Source: Ditylenchus dipsaci (taxonomy: Eukaryota; Nematoda; Chromadorea; Rhabditida; Anguinidae). From it: DNA of 64,000 bases. The position numbers and the translations under genes were made by a program. The DNA lies in assembly GCA_004194705.1 (NCBI GenBank), contig SADC01001204.1, positions 310,001-374,000 of the forward strand, given 5' to 3'. Under the pieces are notes generated by a model. The model worked only from the letters and a program-made list of their open reading frames with translations, was not told where the DNA came from and did no database searches. Shown in pieces: positions 1 through 15,289 of this stretch (position 1 is its first letter; every line of letters starts with the position of its first letter).

Positions 1-187
1 GCAAATGTTCTTCAACACATCAGAGAAGCCATATGTGACAGTTTAAGGGGGGGGGGCGAACTTTATATACGCATCGCCCTAGGTCACATGTTCTACCACT
101 GGGTGCAAACCTTATTTTTATCTCCTTTCATTTGCAAGTTTGGTGTCAAAATGTCCCTCACACTTTTGGCTAACCAACAAAATAATT

Positions 188-2488
188 AGAGGTGTGCATT
201 CGGCCTCGGGAGGGATTTCGGGATCGGGATTGGGGCTGAAAAAACATTCGGGATCGGGATTACGTTAAAAAAAACGGGATCCCGTCGGGATCCCGATGAA
301 AATTTCGGAATTTGCCAATCTGTCGAGTCCATAAGTAATCAGGCAAAATACAGGGTGTCCTATAAAATTCCACTGATTTCAAACGTTTACAACTGTTTTT
401 CTTTATGCTACTTCAAAAGACTAAGCTTCTGGTAAAAAAAATTTTCGCACGTAAAATAAAAATACGAGTATTTTTGCTGAGGCTTAGACCTTACCTTTCA
501 AGAGGCTATCTACAAACCAAGACTTAAACTACTAGAGGGGTATGAAGCAAAAATTGTGTTTTTTTTTTTCAATTTATAGAAGAATATTTACATACAAATT
601 TGCGGTACGTGACAATTTCCTGCCGCGCCAATTTCCTGCCGTGGCCAATTTCCTGCCGGACAATTCCCTGCCGGACACAGTGTTTTCAAAAGTCAAGGTC
701 AAGTTCAAGGTCAAGGTAAAACTTGACTTTAAAACTTCAATGTCGTTTTTCTCGATTTTTAGTAAGGAAAATGGGTCTGAATTTTTTTTCCTATCCCTTA
801 AAGTCAAGATTTTGCGCTGAACAAAACGTACTTTTCAGAATAACGATATAATTTTTGCACGATGAGATATAGCCTAAATTTCTGTGGATGAATTCAATGT
901 GAAAATACCAGGTGGTTCTCTTATAAAACTGAGGATAGATAGTTTATGAACGTGATTCACAAAAAATGTCTCCTACCACCAGAATTCAAACCTTTAAACT
1001 CACAAATTTTTATAATTGATTTATCGAGGGTAAATTTACCAGCAATGAATTCACTGAGGATGAATTCACTGCTATTCGGCAAAAAGTAGGCCAGTGTGCA
1101 TTAATGCTGGCTCGAAAGAGTTCTTCGAGCAAGAGGGTGTTTTTAAATCCTATGTTGATATACTGGGCCGAAATGAGTGGGCCGCAAATGAGTAGTAACC
1201 GTGAGTGAATCGTCCCAGTGAGTAAATCGTCCGTGTCCGTCACCGAATATCCTGTCTGTTTTAATAGATTTTATTCATATTTGTACGTGGAAATGTTGTA
1301 TTGTATTGCTTCCTTTTCATTTAAGGAGTTGTTTGCCATTGTTGTTCGAGTTGGTTCTAAAGATGTAATTTGTTTAGTTAGGAAATCGATTGGATATTGT
1401 TTTACTAGTATATTTTCCAGGCAGGGAATTGTCCGGCAGGGAATTGGCCCGGCAGGAAATTGTCCGTGGCCGACAAATTTGCTAGGAAATTACCATCGCA
1501 AGCTTTGTTCACAAAATATCGAATTCACTTCACGACAAAAAGTTATAAACGTCTAAAATCGGTGGATTTTTTGAGAGGGTCATACTTAAATCTAGTACCA
1601 AAATTTAACATGCACAGAAAAACTCTTTGTGAAGTTAGAGATTTTTCATTAACACATGAAGGTGTAGCCCTGAACCTCAGCTTTCTAACTAACTTTAATT
1701 TCCTGTAAACGATTTCGAAGATATGAAGATTTTAAGCTCTGCATGAAGTAACTTTTTCAACCAAATTCCTCTATTCAGACCCCTAAATCTCCAACTTTTT
1801 AAATTTTTTTACTAAAATAATATATCGACCCTACTAGCGAATACCCCCCAACGATTTTCACTTTTTTTACTTTAGTAAAAAGTACCCAAATTTATGTCCC
1901 AGACCCCGGAAATGTGCGCAAACTCTTCATTAGTCACAACTTCCGTACGCTGGCCTACCCCAAGCCTAAGGGCTAAGCCTAAACTTGTTGTTTGCAAGGG
2001 TAGTTACAGCAATTTTTAAAGGTCGGATGCATTCGCTAGTAGCGCCAATATATCTTGTTGAGTAGCTGAGATTCAATGCTACACGATAGTTAAAAAAATT
2101 TCAAAGTTGCACCTACAAAGTGAGGAAGAAAAAAGAGAAAAGTTCAAAAATATGAAAATTTTGGTACTAGAATTAAGTATTTTGGTACTAGAAAAAAGTA
2201 CCACCCTTTTTGAGACATCCTTTTCGCATAAATTGCTGTAATACAGAGCAAAAAATAATTAATGATCGGCACGACCTATCAGATTCAAAATCTGTCCAAC
2301 AAAGAGAAACAATAAATTTAAAAAAACCGCAAAATCATGAAAAAATGGAAATATTTCTGGCTAAAAATGCTTTTGAAAATGCTCATCGGGATTTGGCAAT
2401 TTTTCGGGATCGGGATTTTCAAAATCGATCGGGAGAGATTCAGCGCCAAAATTTTCGGAATAGGGATCCCGATCCCGTGCACACCTCT
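188..2488. mobile_element. Composite element with AGAGGTGTGCA inverted ends
   Basis: The 11-base sequence AGAGGTGTGCA at 188-198 is repeated in inverted form at 2478-2488. Just inside both ends lie GGGATCGGGATT-type repeats (about 205-300 and 2390-2475). A second foldback is nested inside: four AATTTCCTGCCG-type repeats at 615-690 face inverted copies at 1420-1475. No convincing coding sequence was seen, so this looks like a non-autonomous DNA transposon. The flanks AAATAATT and AAAATAAT could be an 8-base target duplication of hAT type, but the match is not clean. Confidence 0.55.
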
Positions 2489-2763
2489 AAAAATAATCAC
2501 AGCATGATTTCACAACATCTGGAGCTGATTTGAAAGCTAAAACCTGCTGAATTTACGAAAATCGATCGTTTTGGTGGTTTTTTTATGGCTGGTCTTATCG
2601 ATAATTTCTGACTTTTTCTATAAGTAAACATTTCAATATGCCAAAAGGTAGCTAAGATTCTGAGCTTTCATTAGAGTTATGCAGAGAAAAAACCAACTCG
2701 AGTCATGATTAAAAGTCAAAAAACCATTCAACAAAACCCAATAGGTGTGAAAGCCTGTACTGA

Positions 2764-2935
2764 TGATAAGAGACTGCATCGGACGGGATCCCGTGCGGGA
2801 TCCCGTCCCGCCCGCCCTGATTTTGGCCGAAAATCCCGTCCCAAAATCCCGCCCGTTAATTTTCCAAAATCCCGATCCCGAAATTTTTTTAGTTGAAAAT
2901 CCCGTCCCGAAATGCCGCCCGAAGGCCAGATGCGG
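2764..2935. repeat. GGGATCCCG-rich simple repeat
   Basis: A GC-rich patch is built from CGGGATCCCGT and CCCGTCCCGAAAT motifs. It resembles the subterminal repeats of the element at 188-2488 and is probably a fragment of a related copy. Confidence 0.5.
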
Positions 2936-2994
2936 TCTCTACTGATGATCTTGTTGGATAGCCAATAGTGTGAAGATCATTTTGTCGGTATACA

Positions 2995-3803
2995 ACCAAC
3001 TCGTTACAAATACTGACTCGTTACACCAACTCGTTACATTGACGACTCGTTACACCGACTCGTTACATTGACGAGTCGTTACACCAACTCGTTACATTGA
3101 CGACTTGTTACACCGACTCGTTACACTTTTTCAAATTTGCAACTTAAACCTAAAAGTACTTTTTCGACCATTTGAAATGGATTTAGGGCTGTATTGGGCG
3201 GAGATGGACCAAAAAGGGGGCCAATTTAGTGTAAAAGAAAGGTGTTGAACATAGTTTTGTTAAATGGGGCCTACCGCATAATATAAGTTCTGGCATGCAT
3301 ACATTTTTAATGCATCCAGAGTCACTTTCGAGTGATTTGTGTCTAAGGTATGTGGGTGTGCGCATCTCAACCCCAAGCAACCAAGCCCCCTGCACCCCGA
3401 AGTGGGCGCAGGGGGCTTGGTTGGTTAGAGATGCGCGCACTCACTTACCTTAGACATAATTCCGAGCAAGACTTTCGATCAAAAATGCATTTAGAGACTA
3501 TTTTTGCCCAGCTCCAGTGACGAAAACATGCCAAAACAGGCAAATGGTCGAAATTTCAAAGTGCCAAAAGCTCGACTTTTATAGCAACTTCATGAAATGA
3601 AAACATTTAAAAAGGTCAAAAATTGAACAGTCATTTGTTTTGGTAAAGATTTGGAAGTAATTGAAAAAGTGTAACGAGTCGGTGTAACGAGTCGTCAATG
3701 TAACGAGTCGGTGTAACAAGTCGTCAATGTAACGAGTTGGTGTAACGAGTCGTCAATGTAACGAGTCGGTGTAACGAGTCAGTATTTGTAACGAGTCGGT
3801 TGG
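2995..3803. mobile_element. Foldback element with ACTCGTTACA subterminal repeats
   Basis: The left arm (2995-3130) holds a run of ACTCGTTACACC / ACTCGTTACATTGACG units. The right arm (3663-3803) is its near-exact reverse complement. The core (3190-3480) carries a copy of the dispersed 'GCATCCAGAG' repeat, which folds on itself around an AAGCCCCCTGC hairpin. No coding sequence was seen. Confidence 0.75.
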
Positions 3804-3922
3804 CAGTCCATTTGTCACTAAACTTGTAAATAAAAGGAAAAAATAAGTTGTGCAGCCAGTCGTAGTTGAACCTGTGACCTAGGGCAATGCTTACCTTAGA
3901 TGCTATATTAAGTACCCATAGG

Positions 3923-4316
3923 CATAGTGGGGCGCCCGTCCTCCAGGCCCGTCCCGTCCGGACGGTCTAACAATTTGGCCCATAAAATTTTGACGGTCTT
4001 CTTTCCAGAACATAAACTAACATGTTCTAGTGCCACAGACACACCGAACGTCCATGCCCGTCCACCTTTTTCAATCGACCTGCCGCCACCGTCCGAAAAA
4101 AATGTTTTTTTTCTTCGAAAAGTGACAATTTTTAGGACGGTGGCGGCATGTCGATTGAAAAAGGTGGACGGGCATGGACGGTCGCTGTGTTTTTGGCACT
4201 AGAACATGTTAGTTTATGTTCTGGAAAGAAGACCGTCCATATTTGTAGGGCTAATTGCTAGACTGTCCGGACGGGACGGGGCCGACCCGTCCCCGTCGGA
4301 CGGGCGCCCAACTATG
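3923..4316. mobile_element. GC-rich foldback MITE
   Basis: Two arms of about 180 bp are inverted copies of each other. The ends read CATAGTGGGGCGCCCGTC and its complement, and the inner halves pair through GGACGGTGGCGGCATGTCG. It is non-coding. The ORF across it is only a translation of the palindrome. Confidence 0.75.
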
Positions 4317-4627
4317 TACATGGGTAATTTTTCAACTCCAAAAAATCTGGAAATTGCTGATCAAAAACGTCTATTACTCTAAATCCTAGTAAAAAAAAAC
4401 GAGGTGTGGGTAGTTATCAGAGAGTGGGTACTCAATAGAGCATTTACGGTATATTTCCACCCTTTAAAGTGAAAATATTCTGTTTCCTGTTAAGGCAAAA
4501 AATACTATTTGAAGATCATTTGTCCCCCGGCAAAAATGTTTGCGCGTCACTTTTCAAATTTGAATAGGATGTCTTCGGGGTAAACTGGTCATGATCAATG
4601 TTTTACATCCGGGGTTTTTTAAACATA

Positions 4628-4813
4628 ATACAGTCGAGTCTTCTCATAACTTCCAACTCTCTGTAATATTACGCCTAGGACCAGTACCGATTTCTACAGA
4701 TTCAAAGGGTATTCACCTTGTAAAAAGAGTTTCGCTGTATGATGCAGGGTGGGTCTCTTTATAACGTAGCTGGCTTCTACTCAGGGTGGGCAATACGGAC
4801 AGATTCGACTGTA
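4628..4813. mobile_element. pogo-type MITE (CAGTCGAGTCTTC ends)
   Basis: The left end is TACAGTCGAGTCTTCTCATA and the right end ...GATTCGACTGTA. This is a diverged member of the CAGTCAAACCTC family found at least five more times in the window, flanked by TA. Confidence 0.55.
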
Positions 4814-5055
4814 CCAACTAATGCATGGGAGCATGGAGGTCTTTGAAAATCCGAAATAGATATTTTTTACTGTTTCCGTGAATTGAGGGTATTCCATCTC
4901 TTCCTATCCCTGAGTACTTTTTGTATGTCCCATCTCAAACAACTCATACCGCGAAATATTTATTTCTTGTCCATTGTAATCAGTTTAAAAACAAATTGTT
5001 ACATGTGTAATATAGTGTTTAATCGCAATTACAATTTATAGTTTCGCTGTAAAAG

Positions 5056-7654
<2,599 letters not shown>

Positions 7655-8401
7655 CTTTCTCATATTTATGTTCGTCCAGTTAGTTGAAGTCCGTTGCATG
7701 TTAAGTGATGTCCTTTGAATGTCATGACATAAATTTTTGCTCCAAAGCTATGTTTGCTCTTATGGTTTGTTGTGTAATCATTGTTCTCTGTTGTGAGATT
7801 TCGGTCAATAATTGAGGTTGTAGGAATGTTGCTTCTAACACTATAGCCGTTTGAGAAATTTAAATAAATGCATCAATGACACAAGAGAAATAGCGCTAGA
7901 TGAAAGCGCTAGATGAAGCAAGAGTATTGTTTCCAACGGGTGCGTGCCGTTTGCGCGAAAAGTATCGTTTCCCTGTAAAAAGAGCCTGTGTATACAATTT
8001 CGTTCAAGAGTCTCGCTCATCTTTAACTTCAAGGTAAAATTGTGCACACAGGTGAATCATCCAAGCCCTTTGTACCCGATACTTGACAATTGATGCACTC
8101 GTACGATTTTTACCGTGAATAGGAGATTCTCTGAGGATCCATCATCTACCAATGAAAAAAGGCGATGATTATCTTTGATCTTCATGACAATAAAGCACAT
8201 CGACAACTGGATAAAAGTATCTGACCGAAAATTGAACTGGATAAAAAGTCATCTAAAAGTAATTTCGAATGGGGGATAATTGGTCCTGGCGCGATTTTTT
8301 TCGAAAATGATTATTTGGTATTGAAGTGTTTCTAGAAACAATGCTTTTCACAGTGGACGAAGTGAACAACAAAATAACTAATAAAGTAGATCATCTATAT
8401 A
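7655..8401. other. 3' flank of plk-1, no gene seen
   Basis: AATAAA at 7863-7868 is a good polyadenylation signal about 210 nt after the stop. A single GTTTCCCTGTAA unit near 7967 is related to the element that follows. Nothing else is recognisable. Confidence 0.4.
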
Positions 8402-9598
8402 ATATACCACTGGGGTACGCGACGTTTCCCTGTAAAGCCGTTTCCCTGTAAGCCGTTTCCCTGTAAAGAACGGCTTCTTCTAAAAGAGAACGCGACTTCA
8501 ATTTATTTTAATCCGCGCTTCATATTTCACGTTTTCATGTAATTTCCAGTGTAACATGTAACCTCCGAAAGGAAAGCGAAAGAAGAACGTGGAAGTACTG
8601 GTTGTGGTCGTACTGAGGCGCTTACGCATTACTCAAGTAGTGATCCTCCTGCCAATGCAGTCTGATATACCTCATCAAATAGTCTGATGCATATTAAAAT
8701 GAGGTCTATTATACTAGACCCTCCGCACCATCACCTAGGTAACACTAACTAAGTGCTACATTCAGGTACGATTAACTGGGTGCCACCATGCAAATGACTC
8801 GAGTACGACAGCATATCAAGTGCACCCACCCTCCTCCAAAGAGTATTAAAATCAAAAGGTATGAGTTAGGGGTGTTCCGCTTATTATTATCTTTTTTTTT
8901 ATGTAGAAATACCGAGGGTAGTTATCCGCTTCGCGGATAAAGACTAGCACACTCTACATTGCAAAGAATTGGGGTTTTCTGAAAATGCGCCGCCCTGCCC
9001 GGCGGCTAGAGAACTCATACTCTTTGAGGGGGGGGGATGGTGCAGTTCAACTTTTACGCTCGAGTACGACCTGAGTATATAAATTTATCGGTCAAGTAGG
9101 TGGGGGTTCTTAATTACCTCTACAACTGTGACGGAGGTTGTGTCCATGAATATCACTATCCAAGCTCAACCAACTGGGTACCACCATGTGGGTACCGCCT
9201 GAGCTCTACCATGAGGGTGCCACCAACTAGTACTACCAATTAGGTACCACTACTGAATACCGCTACACTGGTACCAACACATGGACACCTCTTGATTTCA
9301 CCCCACTATGATCTCAGTACTACTTTCTCGGTAATAATACTCCCCTACTACCATTTGAATACGCTGAGGGCTAATTAGCACAGAATCAGTTCTATCCTTC
9401 ATCAAAGTTGAGTCTACAAAATTTTCCTACACGCCACAGTTCCTTGTAGTTCCTTACAGGGAAACGTCTCTTACAAGGAATCTTCTCTTACAGGGAAACG
9501 GCTCACAGGGAAATGGCTTACAGGGGAACGGCTTACAGGGAAACGGCTTTACAGGAAAAGTTTTTACAGGGAAACGTCCGTAACCCTTCCACTGATAT
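8402..9598. mobile_element. DNA transposon remnant with GTTTCCCTGTAA repeats
   Basis: The ends are inverted and similar (ACGCGACGTTTCCCTG at about 8417 against CAGGGAAACGTCCGTA at about 9567). Several GTTTCCCTGTAA units lie inside the left end (8424-8467), and inverted units lie inside the right end (9455-9577). The interior (8480-9450) contains degenerate GGTACCACC-type repeats and no conserved ORF. It is most simply a non-autonomous element with subterminal repeats. Confidence 0.6.
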
Positions 9599-10019
9599 AG
9601 GCAATTTCTAACAAGCCATTACAAAAACCATCGATAAATTGTCGCTCTAACTGGCCGTAAGCTACTATATAAACTAAGTACTGGAGGAACACTAATGGGG
9701 ATATTCGACCTGTACATATGTACCTCCTTTCCATTCCGACATTAACATACCTCCCTACCTGGGAAGGGGAAAGGGCCAGGGGAAGGACAAAACAGGGGCC
9801 ACTTCTATAGAGCCTATAAGTACCAAAGAGTATTAATTCTCTGAGCGTTGAAGGCACTTTCAAACCCAGACCTTGTGGTGGACTGAAAATTATAAGTATC
9901 CTGCCCTGATCCGGTCGATCAGCCGGGTGGATCCCGAAGGTACGTTCAATTTTTGGATGGCTGAGCCTCTGGCTCGAAGAAACAGGCCGGAAAAGGGGGA
10001 GACCCTTTCGGCCAAATAA

Positions 10020-11515
10020 TCAAAGATGTTGAACATAGTTTTGAATAATGGGGTCTACTGCATAAATAACTCTGGTATGCATATTTTTTTAATGCATCCA
10101 GAGTTATTTTCGAGTAATTTGTGCCTAAAGTAAGCGAGTGTGCGCATCTCAACTCCAAGCCCCCGAAGGGGCGCAGGGGGCTTTGGGGCCAAAAATGGGC
10201 GTGCGGTCAATTGGTCCACGGTCAATTGATCCACGGTCAATTGATCCACGGTCAATTGGTCCACAGGTCAATTGGTCCACAGGTCAATTGGTCCACAGGT
10301 CAATTGGTCCACAGGTCAATTGGTCCACAAAATTATTTTCAAATTAACCGAATTCATCGATACCGAAATCATCCACAAAATTTTTTCCTGGCACAAAAAT
10401 TTTTAAACATTTTTCTGTGCAACGCTGGATCTGTGTCCATGTACCAACAAAACCAAAAATTTTGATCGAGGTGGGCGACCACTTGGATCAAAAAAAATTT
10501 ACGTTTCTGGGGTCCAAATGTGTTTTCTGGACTAACTCAGGCATGCTGAAGATGGTTTGATAGTGGTAAAATGCCGTTTTCTCGAGCATTTTTATAGTTT
10601 TGGTAAGGTCAATTTTATCCAATTACTCGAAAAATACCATGAAAAACCTTATTTTTCTATTATCAAGCCATCTTCAGCGTGTCCGAATCAGTCCAGAAAA
10701 CAAGTTTTGGAACCCCAAAAAGTAAAAAAAATTTGATCCAAGTGGACGACCACTTGGTTTTGTTGTGCCCAGGTAGTCGTACCCAGTTTGGGAACTCAGG
10801 TAGTGTACTGGTACCCGGGTAGTAATATTGTCGACTGGTAAAGAACTTTCAAAATTTACAATGTTTTTCTATGATCCAACCTCAATTTTCATGGATAATC
10901 TATGCACCGACTAAACCAAGTGGTCTTCCACTTGGATCGATTTTTTTCACGTTTATGTTGCAAAATTGTTTTTTCTGGACTAATACGGGCAAGCTGAAAA
11001 TAGTTTGATAATAGTGAAATATGGGTTTCTGGGATATTTTTTGAGTATTGGGAATAATTGATTTCACCAAAACTCAAAAAATACTCGAGAAAATGGCATT
11101 TTACCACTATCAAACCATCTTCAGCATGTCCGAATCAGTCCAGGAAACGGGTTTTGGAACATGAAAAACGTGAAAAAAAGTTTTGCTCCAGGTGGACGAC
11201 CACCTGGTTTGGTTAGTGCGTGGATTAACCAGTAGGGTTAAGCTGAATTATCGAAAAACTGTTAAAATAACAGAAGTTCTTCACAATACAAAAAAGATTA
11301 ATTTGAAAATAATTTTGTGGACCAATGACCTGTGGACCAATTGACCGTGGACCAATTGACCTAGAGCCCAAAAATGGGTTAAAGGGCATGCCCACGCTAA
11401 TAAAAGGCTTGAGAGTTGGAGATGCGCGCACGCACTTACCTTAGACTTGATTTCGAGAAGTACACTTGATCATAAAATGCATATAGAGTCTACTTTTGCC
11501 ACGCCCGAGTTGAAA
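10020..11515. repeat. Composite repeat island with GTCAATTGGTCCAC tandem array
   Basis: The left border (10026-10190) is a copy of the dispersed 'GCATCCAGAG' repeat, and its other half appears inverted at 11400-11510. At 10205-10330 a 15-16 bp unit, GTCAATTGGTCCACAG, is repeated eight times, with two or three degenerate inverted units at 11325-11362. Between them are two foldback units of the AAGTGGTCGTCCACTT family (about 10466-10770 and 10910-11215). Confidence 0.65.
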
Positions 11516-11965
11516 AACATGGTAAAGCAGCTAAAATAGTGGCCCCTATATTATTCCCTTCCCCTCCCAATACACTCCTTCATCTCTTCAAAAATTGCTT
11601 TTCTAGTCTTTTTGTAGTGAAATTATTGCATAAAAATGGTTTTTAGACACCTCCAAAAAATCATGGTTTGGGGGGGGGTATATCATAGTAGCGTCCTAAC
11701 TTGGGTACTTACCAGGGCTCGGACCAATTTCTAATTCATGGTTTTTGCTAATTTTTTTGACGTTTCGATTTCTGATATCTGGTTCTGATTATGTTTCGGT
11801 ATGTTTTTCAACCTCTCGGGGACACGGAGAAATTTTATGCCCACCAGCGAACCAAACAAATTTTATTCGAAGTTTCTAAAAATCAATTCGGTGAAATTCT
11901 GTGTCAACATCATTGATACCATCATTTACCAAGATCAAAGATTTATCGCTTACGCACCCATTTTC

Positions 11966-12710
11966 TTAGTCTTCGTCACTGTCGAGGTCTTCAGATTCAG
12001 CCATCGCCTGTCGAATTAACTAGCGTGCCTCCATCAGCTCAAACTGTCCATTGGGAATCGGACCGTGCTCCTTGAAGCAATGCACTTAGTATTCCTCGCT
12101 TCCGTCATGGAACATCGTAATCCCGCAGTCTGAAGAGAAAAATCTTGGTTAGCAAAGAAAACAAGAAGCAAACCCTTGAACGACTTTGCAATTGCTTCTG
12201 TTGGCAATGAATCCCACGCGTCCACGATCCACTGCAAATAGACATCCATTGAGGGCGCTTTCGGATTGCTGTCAGTTGTCCACTCTTTCTGCGCATCATT
12301 TGACATCCATCGGTTGTAGCTTTTCTTGATCTGCGCTCTGAATGGGCATTCAACGAGACATCTGGGGCCTAAACTACTTTTAAGTAAACTGAAACAAAAT
12401 TTAAAGTGTGAACCTGGATGAACTGTGTGAATCCGCCTGGAACCACTTGCTTCGATCAACTCCAAACTTGATGGCGGCTTTTGCTTTATTGTTGTCTTTT
12501 GCAAACTTGACGACCTTCGGTTTGAATTTCGCAGAGTAAGACTTTTGCTTTCGTGGTGCTTTGCCCTCCTCGTTTTCGTTTGACTTGTACGCTTTCCTCT
12601 TCAGAAGCACTTCCGTAGTTTGCGATACACTCCATCCTACTGTATATAAAAGATAACACCAATAAATTACGACAAGAAAAATTGCGATCAGCGAAAAAAG
12701 CCAGCAAAAA
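11966..12710 (-). pseudogene. pogo/Tigger-like transposase fossil (internally deleted)
   Basis: Reading on the minus strand, 12400-12650 encodes an N-terminal helix-turn-helix-like region (KSYSAKFKPKVVKFAKD...AIKFGVDRS), typical of pogo/CENP-B DNA-binding domains. From 12370 to 11966 lies the C-terminal part: PFRAQIKKSYNRWM, then DAWDSLPTEAIAKSFK, a short intron-like gap, and CGITMFHDGSEE, ending in the acidic tail EDLDSDED. The catalytic DDE middle is missing and the tail has two in-frame stops (after GSEEY and after MEAR). The copy is dead. A right end of the TACCGTATT type lies just upstream at 12828-12848. Family assignment rests on remembered motifs. Confidence 0.65.
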
Positions 12711-12724
12711 ACTACAGTTTTTAT

Positions 12725-12848
12725 GAAAGGGGGGGGGCTCTTATTAGGTCATGGGCTCTTATTTTTCAACCTCTCTCCAGGGGGGCTCTTATTAGGACAT
12801 GGGCTATTAATAGGACATGGGCTCTCATTAGAGGTAATACGGTACCTA
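12725..12848. repeat. GGGGGGCTCTTATTAGG repeats and TACCGTATT-type terminus
   Basis: Four GGGCTCTTATTAGG-type units end in CTCTCATTAGAGGTAATACGGTA. This terminus matches the right ends of the TACCGTATT elements elsewhere in the window. It is likely the end of the element that carried the adjacent pogo fossil; the opposite end was not found. Confidence 0.5.
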
Positions 12849-13276
12849 TTTTAGAGTTCAGGTGGCTAAAATTGCGTTTTGGTCTTAACGAACCAAATTA
12901 AGTACACGATATTACGTGAGATAGCATTATGCTTTCAGAACTCAATCCTGACTCAATCCGAGTAAACTTATTTTCAGAACTTTACGTGAATATATTTACC
13001 TGACCTAAGGGTACCTACTTACTTATTTTTTTAGTTTTCGAAGTCCAGGTGTGTGGAATCACAATTTTTAGTCCTCTCCAATTCGATTCCCAATCTTTCT
13101 TAGCTTACTTGAACTTTTAGGCCATACCGGTGGATTTTCCTGACCTTAGGGGTACCCACCTGAGGTAATCAGGTACAGGCGGATAAAATTGTAATTTTAT
13201 TTCTAACAATCACAATATTTATTGGTTTTTGGTTCCGGTTTCATTTTGATTTTTTCTATCTAATTACTAGCTTCAG

Positions 13277-13887
13277 ATGAAAAGAGGACCCGCTGTTTTT
13301 TGGAAGGAGGAAAAAATTTGCGAAAACAAAGAGGAACTCGATTCTTGGTTGGTCGAGAACCCAATTTGGCACTATGACTCTTCTCAAGAAAGTTTCCGAG
13401 TAGCCAAAGATCGTTACATTTGCGAATACTCTAAGAGGAATCGTGATAAGAAATTGATAAGAAAGGCGTTTTTTTGTCCAGATCGTTTTCAATGAAGAGC
13501 GAATTTGGCTTATTAGATCGAGTTGCTGTTCTGCGGACGCTTATTTGGAGACAATATGGACTGAGCTTATGAGAGTTGAAGTGAATAGAGATCCGGATCG
13601 GGTTTTTAGTAGCTGGCCGAAATTTCAAGTTTGCTTTATGTTGATTTTACAGGCAAATTTTTCAGGTACAAGACTCTTCGAGAATCCTTCTTTGTGCTGA
13701 GGCACTCTCGTCTTTCCTGCCTACGTCTCTTGCAGTTGTCCGATCGCATTCAAAGATTATTTGTGCAAACACGCCTTGCTGCTTATGGAAGCTTGAAAAA
13801 CTAATTGATCCTTTGCCGCGACGACTGGAGCCACGAATGAAGAGAGGGCGAAAAAGAAAAGTCGGGCAATCTTTGGAGCGAATGTAG
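13277..13887 (+). CDS. Uncharacterised basic protein
   Basis: No family is recognised. A continuous-looking coding stretch starts at ATG 13277, preceded by ACTAGCTTCAG, which could also be a splice acceptor (so upstream exons are possible). It reads GPAVFWKEEKICENKEELD...RYICEYSKRN. The frame then slips at the T-run near 13468-13480 and continues as IVFNEERIWLIRSSCC...RDPDRVFSSWPKFQ. An intron of about 37 nt (13629-13665, ending TTTTTCAG) is followed by VQDSSRILLCAEALSS...CCLWKLEKLIDPLPRR and the very basic tail MKRGRKRKVGQS, which resembles a nuclear localisation signal. AATAAA follows at 13958-13963. The slip could be one extra T in the assembly or real decay. Codon texture and the polyA site favour a real gene. 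Confidence 0.5.
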
Positions 13888-14413
13888 TTCAAATCTTATG
13901 AGTCTTGTATTTTTGCTTTGATTGATGTCAGTTGTTTACTTAGTTGGACTTTGTGGTAATAAACCATGGTTCTCGAAGTTTTTGACTTGTGCTATTTTAC
14001 GTATTGAAGCAAGGTAGTTTTATGACAACTTGGGACCTTACTATTACTTACGATGAAGATAGCAATAAAATGAGAGATCAATAAGTGAAAATTGCCGCAT
14101 TGCCTAAGCCGTAAATGTCTCAATCCTAATATGTTTTAAATTGGTTTTATCTAAGGCTCTTATTTGTCAAGAATTTGGAAAAAAAGAAAAAACATGTGTT
14201 AACAAAATCACTATCAGGAAAGATCACATATTGTCACATCTCAAAAGTATGTCCATGTTCATCACAGCTGTTTGGGTGTTATAGTCATGTCAGGTCTCCA
14301 TAATAGCAGCCGCACTCCGGGTCTGCGATGTTCGCCTCCTGAGTCGTTTGGACTGGTACACACCCTCTGGAAACACGCCCCTGGTGTGTATAAAGATCTC
14401 TGAGCAATAAAAA

Positions 14414-14587
14414 TACAGTCAACTCCCGATTTAGTGTACACCCTGGGATCGGCTCCAGGTGTACACTAAATCGAGGGTTCATTCTAGTCATTTTAATTGA
14501 CCGCCAGCCGAAATGATTTAATCCAGGTGTACACTAAACCGAGGTCTACACTAAATCCGGTGTACACTAAATCGGGAGTTGACTGTA
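14414..14587. mobile_element. pogo-type MITE (CAGTCAACTCCCGATTTAG)
   Basis: The left end TACAGTCAACTCCCGATTTA is mirrored by the right end ...CGGGAGTTGACTGTA. Internal GTGTACACTAAATCG units also pair. A TA pair flanks both ends, as expected for Tc1/mariner/pogo insertions. Non-coding. Confidence 0.8.
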
Positions 14588-14794
14588 CTTGAATATACAC
14601 AAACAAAAAACAATGCTACTGTATTGTAACGACCACCGTATGAGTATTTGAGGTGGTGACGTCTGATTGAAACTCAATCAATATATCCCAGGGGAGTTTA
14701 TATAAATTAAAGGAGGCAAACTAATTTATATGAGGCAAAACTTCACACTTTTTCTCTCTAGATAAATTAGATGGTACTAGAGAATTAGAATTTT

Positions 14795-14945
14795 TTTGAA
14801 AAAGCGTCGCGAACTGGCCGTCGGGAATCGGACGTTGAAAAAGCGTCGCGAACTGGCCGTCGCGAATTGATCTTAGAAAAAGCGTCGCTTTTTGCTGTGT
14901 CAATGGCTGTGGCTGTGTAAATGGCTGTGTCGCGAACTGACCGTA
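14795..14945. repeat. AAAAAGCGTCGCGAACTGGCCGT tandem repeat
   Basis: Three to four imperfect units of about 40-60 bp carry AAAAAGCGTCGCGAACTGG. The same CAGTTCGC...CGCTTTTTC words return in inverted orientation at 63905-64000. The 14990-15290 stretch after it shows nothing recognisable beyond a CCGGGTCGTTT duplication. Confidence 0.5.
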
Positions 14946-15289
14946 CCCCAATTTTCAATGGTCTTTTTCAATGTTCAGTTGGCGTAAACCATTCTCCATT
15001 TGCATTCAATTATATTAATCTTTTATTAAAAAGATAGCCATATAGCTGGATCCAGTACCATCCGCGTCGTTAACCGGGGTCGTTTCCGGGTCCTTATCCG
15101 GGTCGTTTTAGGATAAGGCGCAGGGTAGGCCAGCGTACGTTAGCATGTTCTGTTTTGCATAGCAAAAATTTTGAAAAATAGTACGCTTTGTCACATCCTC
15201 AGTGTAGTATCAGTTTAGCTAAATGAAAATGTTCAGCAAAATTAAGGCTATTGCTACTATCTGTTTAGATAAAATTTATTATTCAGGGG

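Noticed and set aside
3000..3130. Regular ACTCGTTACA repeats resembling a CRISPR array
   Set aside because: The spacers are 2-10 bp and partly identical, and the array is mirrored at 3663-3803. This is a eukaryotic foldback transposon arm.
3927..4202. 91-residue frame across the GC-rich region
   Set aside because: It runs through both arms of a palindrome. The protein text has no family resemblance and reflects the inverted repeat.
12034..12504. 156-residue minus-strand frame as a full gene
   Set aside because: It includes intron-like sequence and only matches the C-terminal part of pogo transposases. Stops occur in the true tail frame, so it is reported as a fossil instead.
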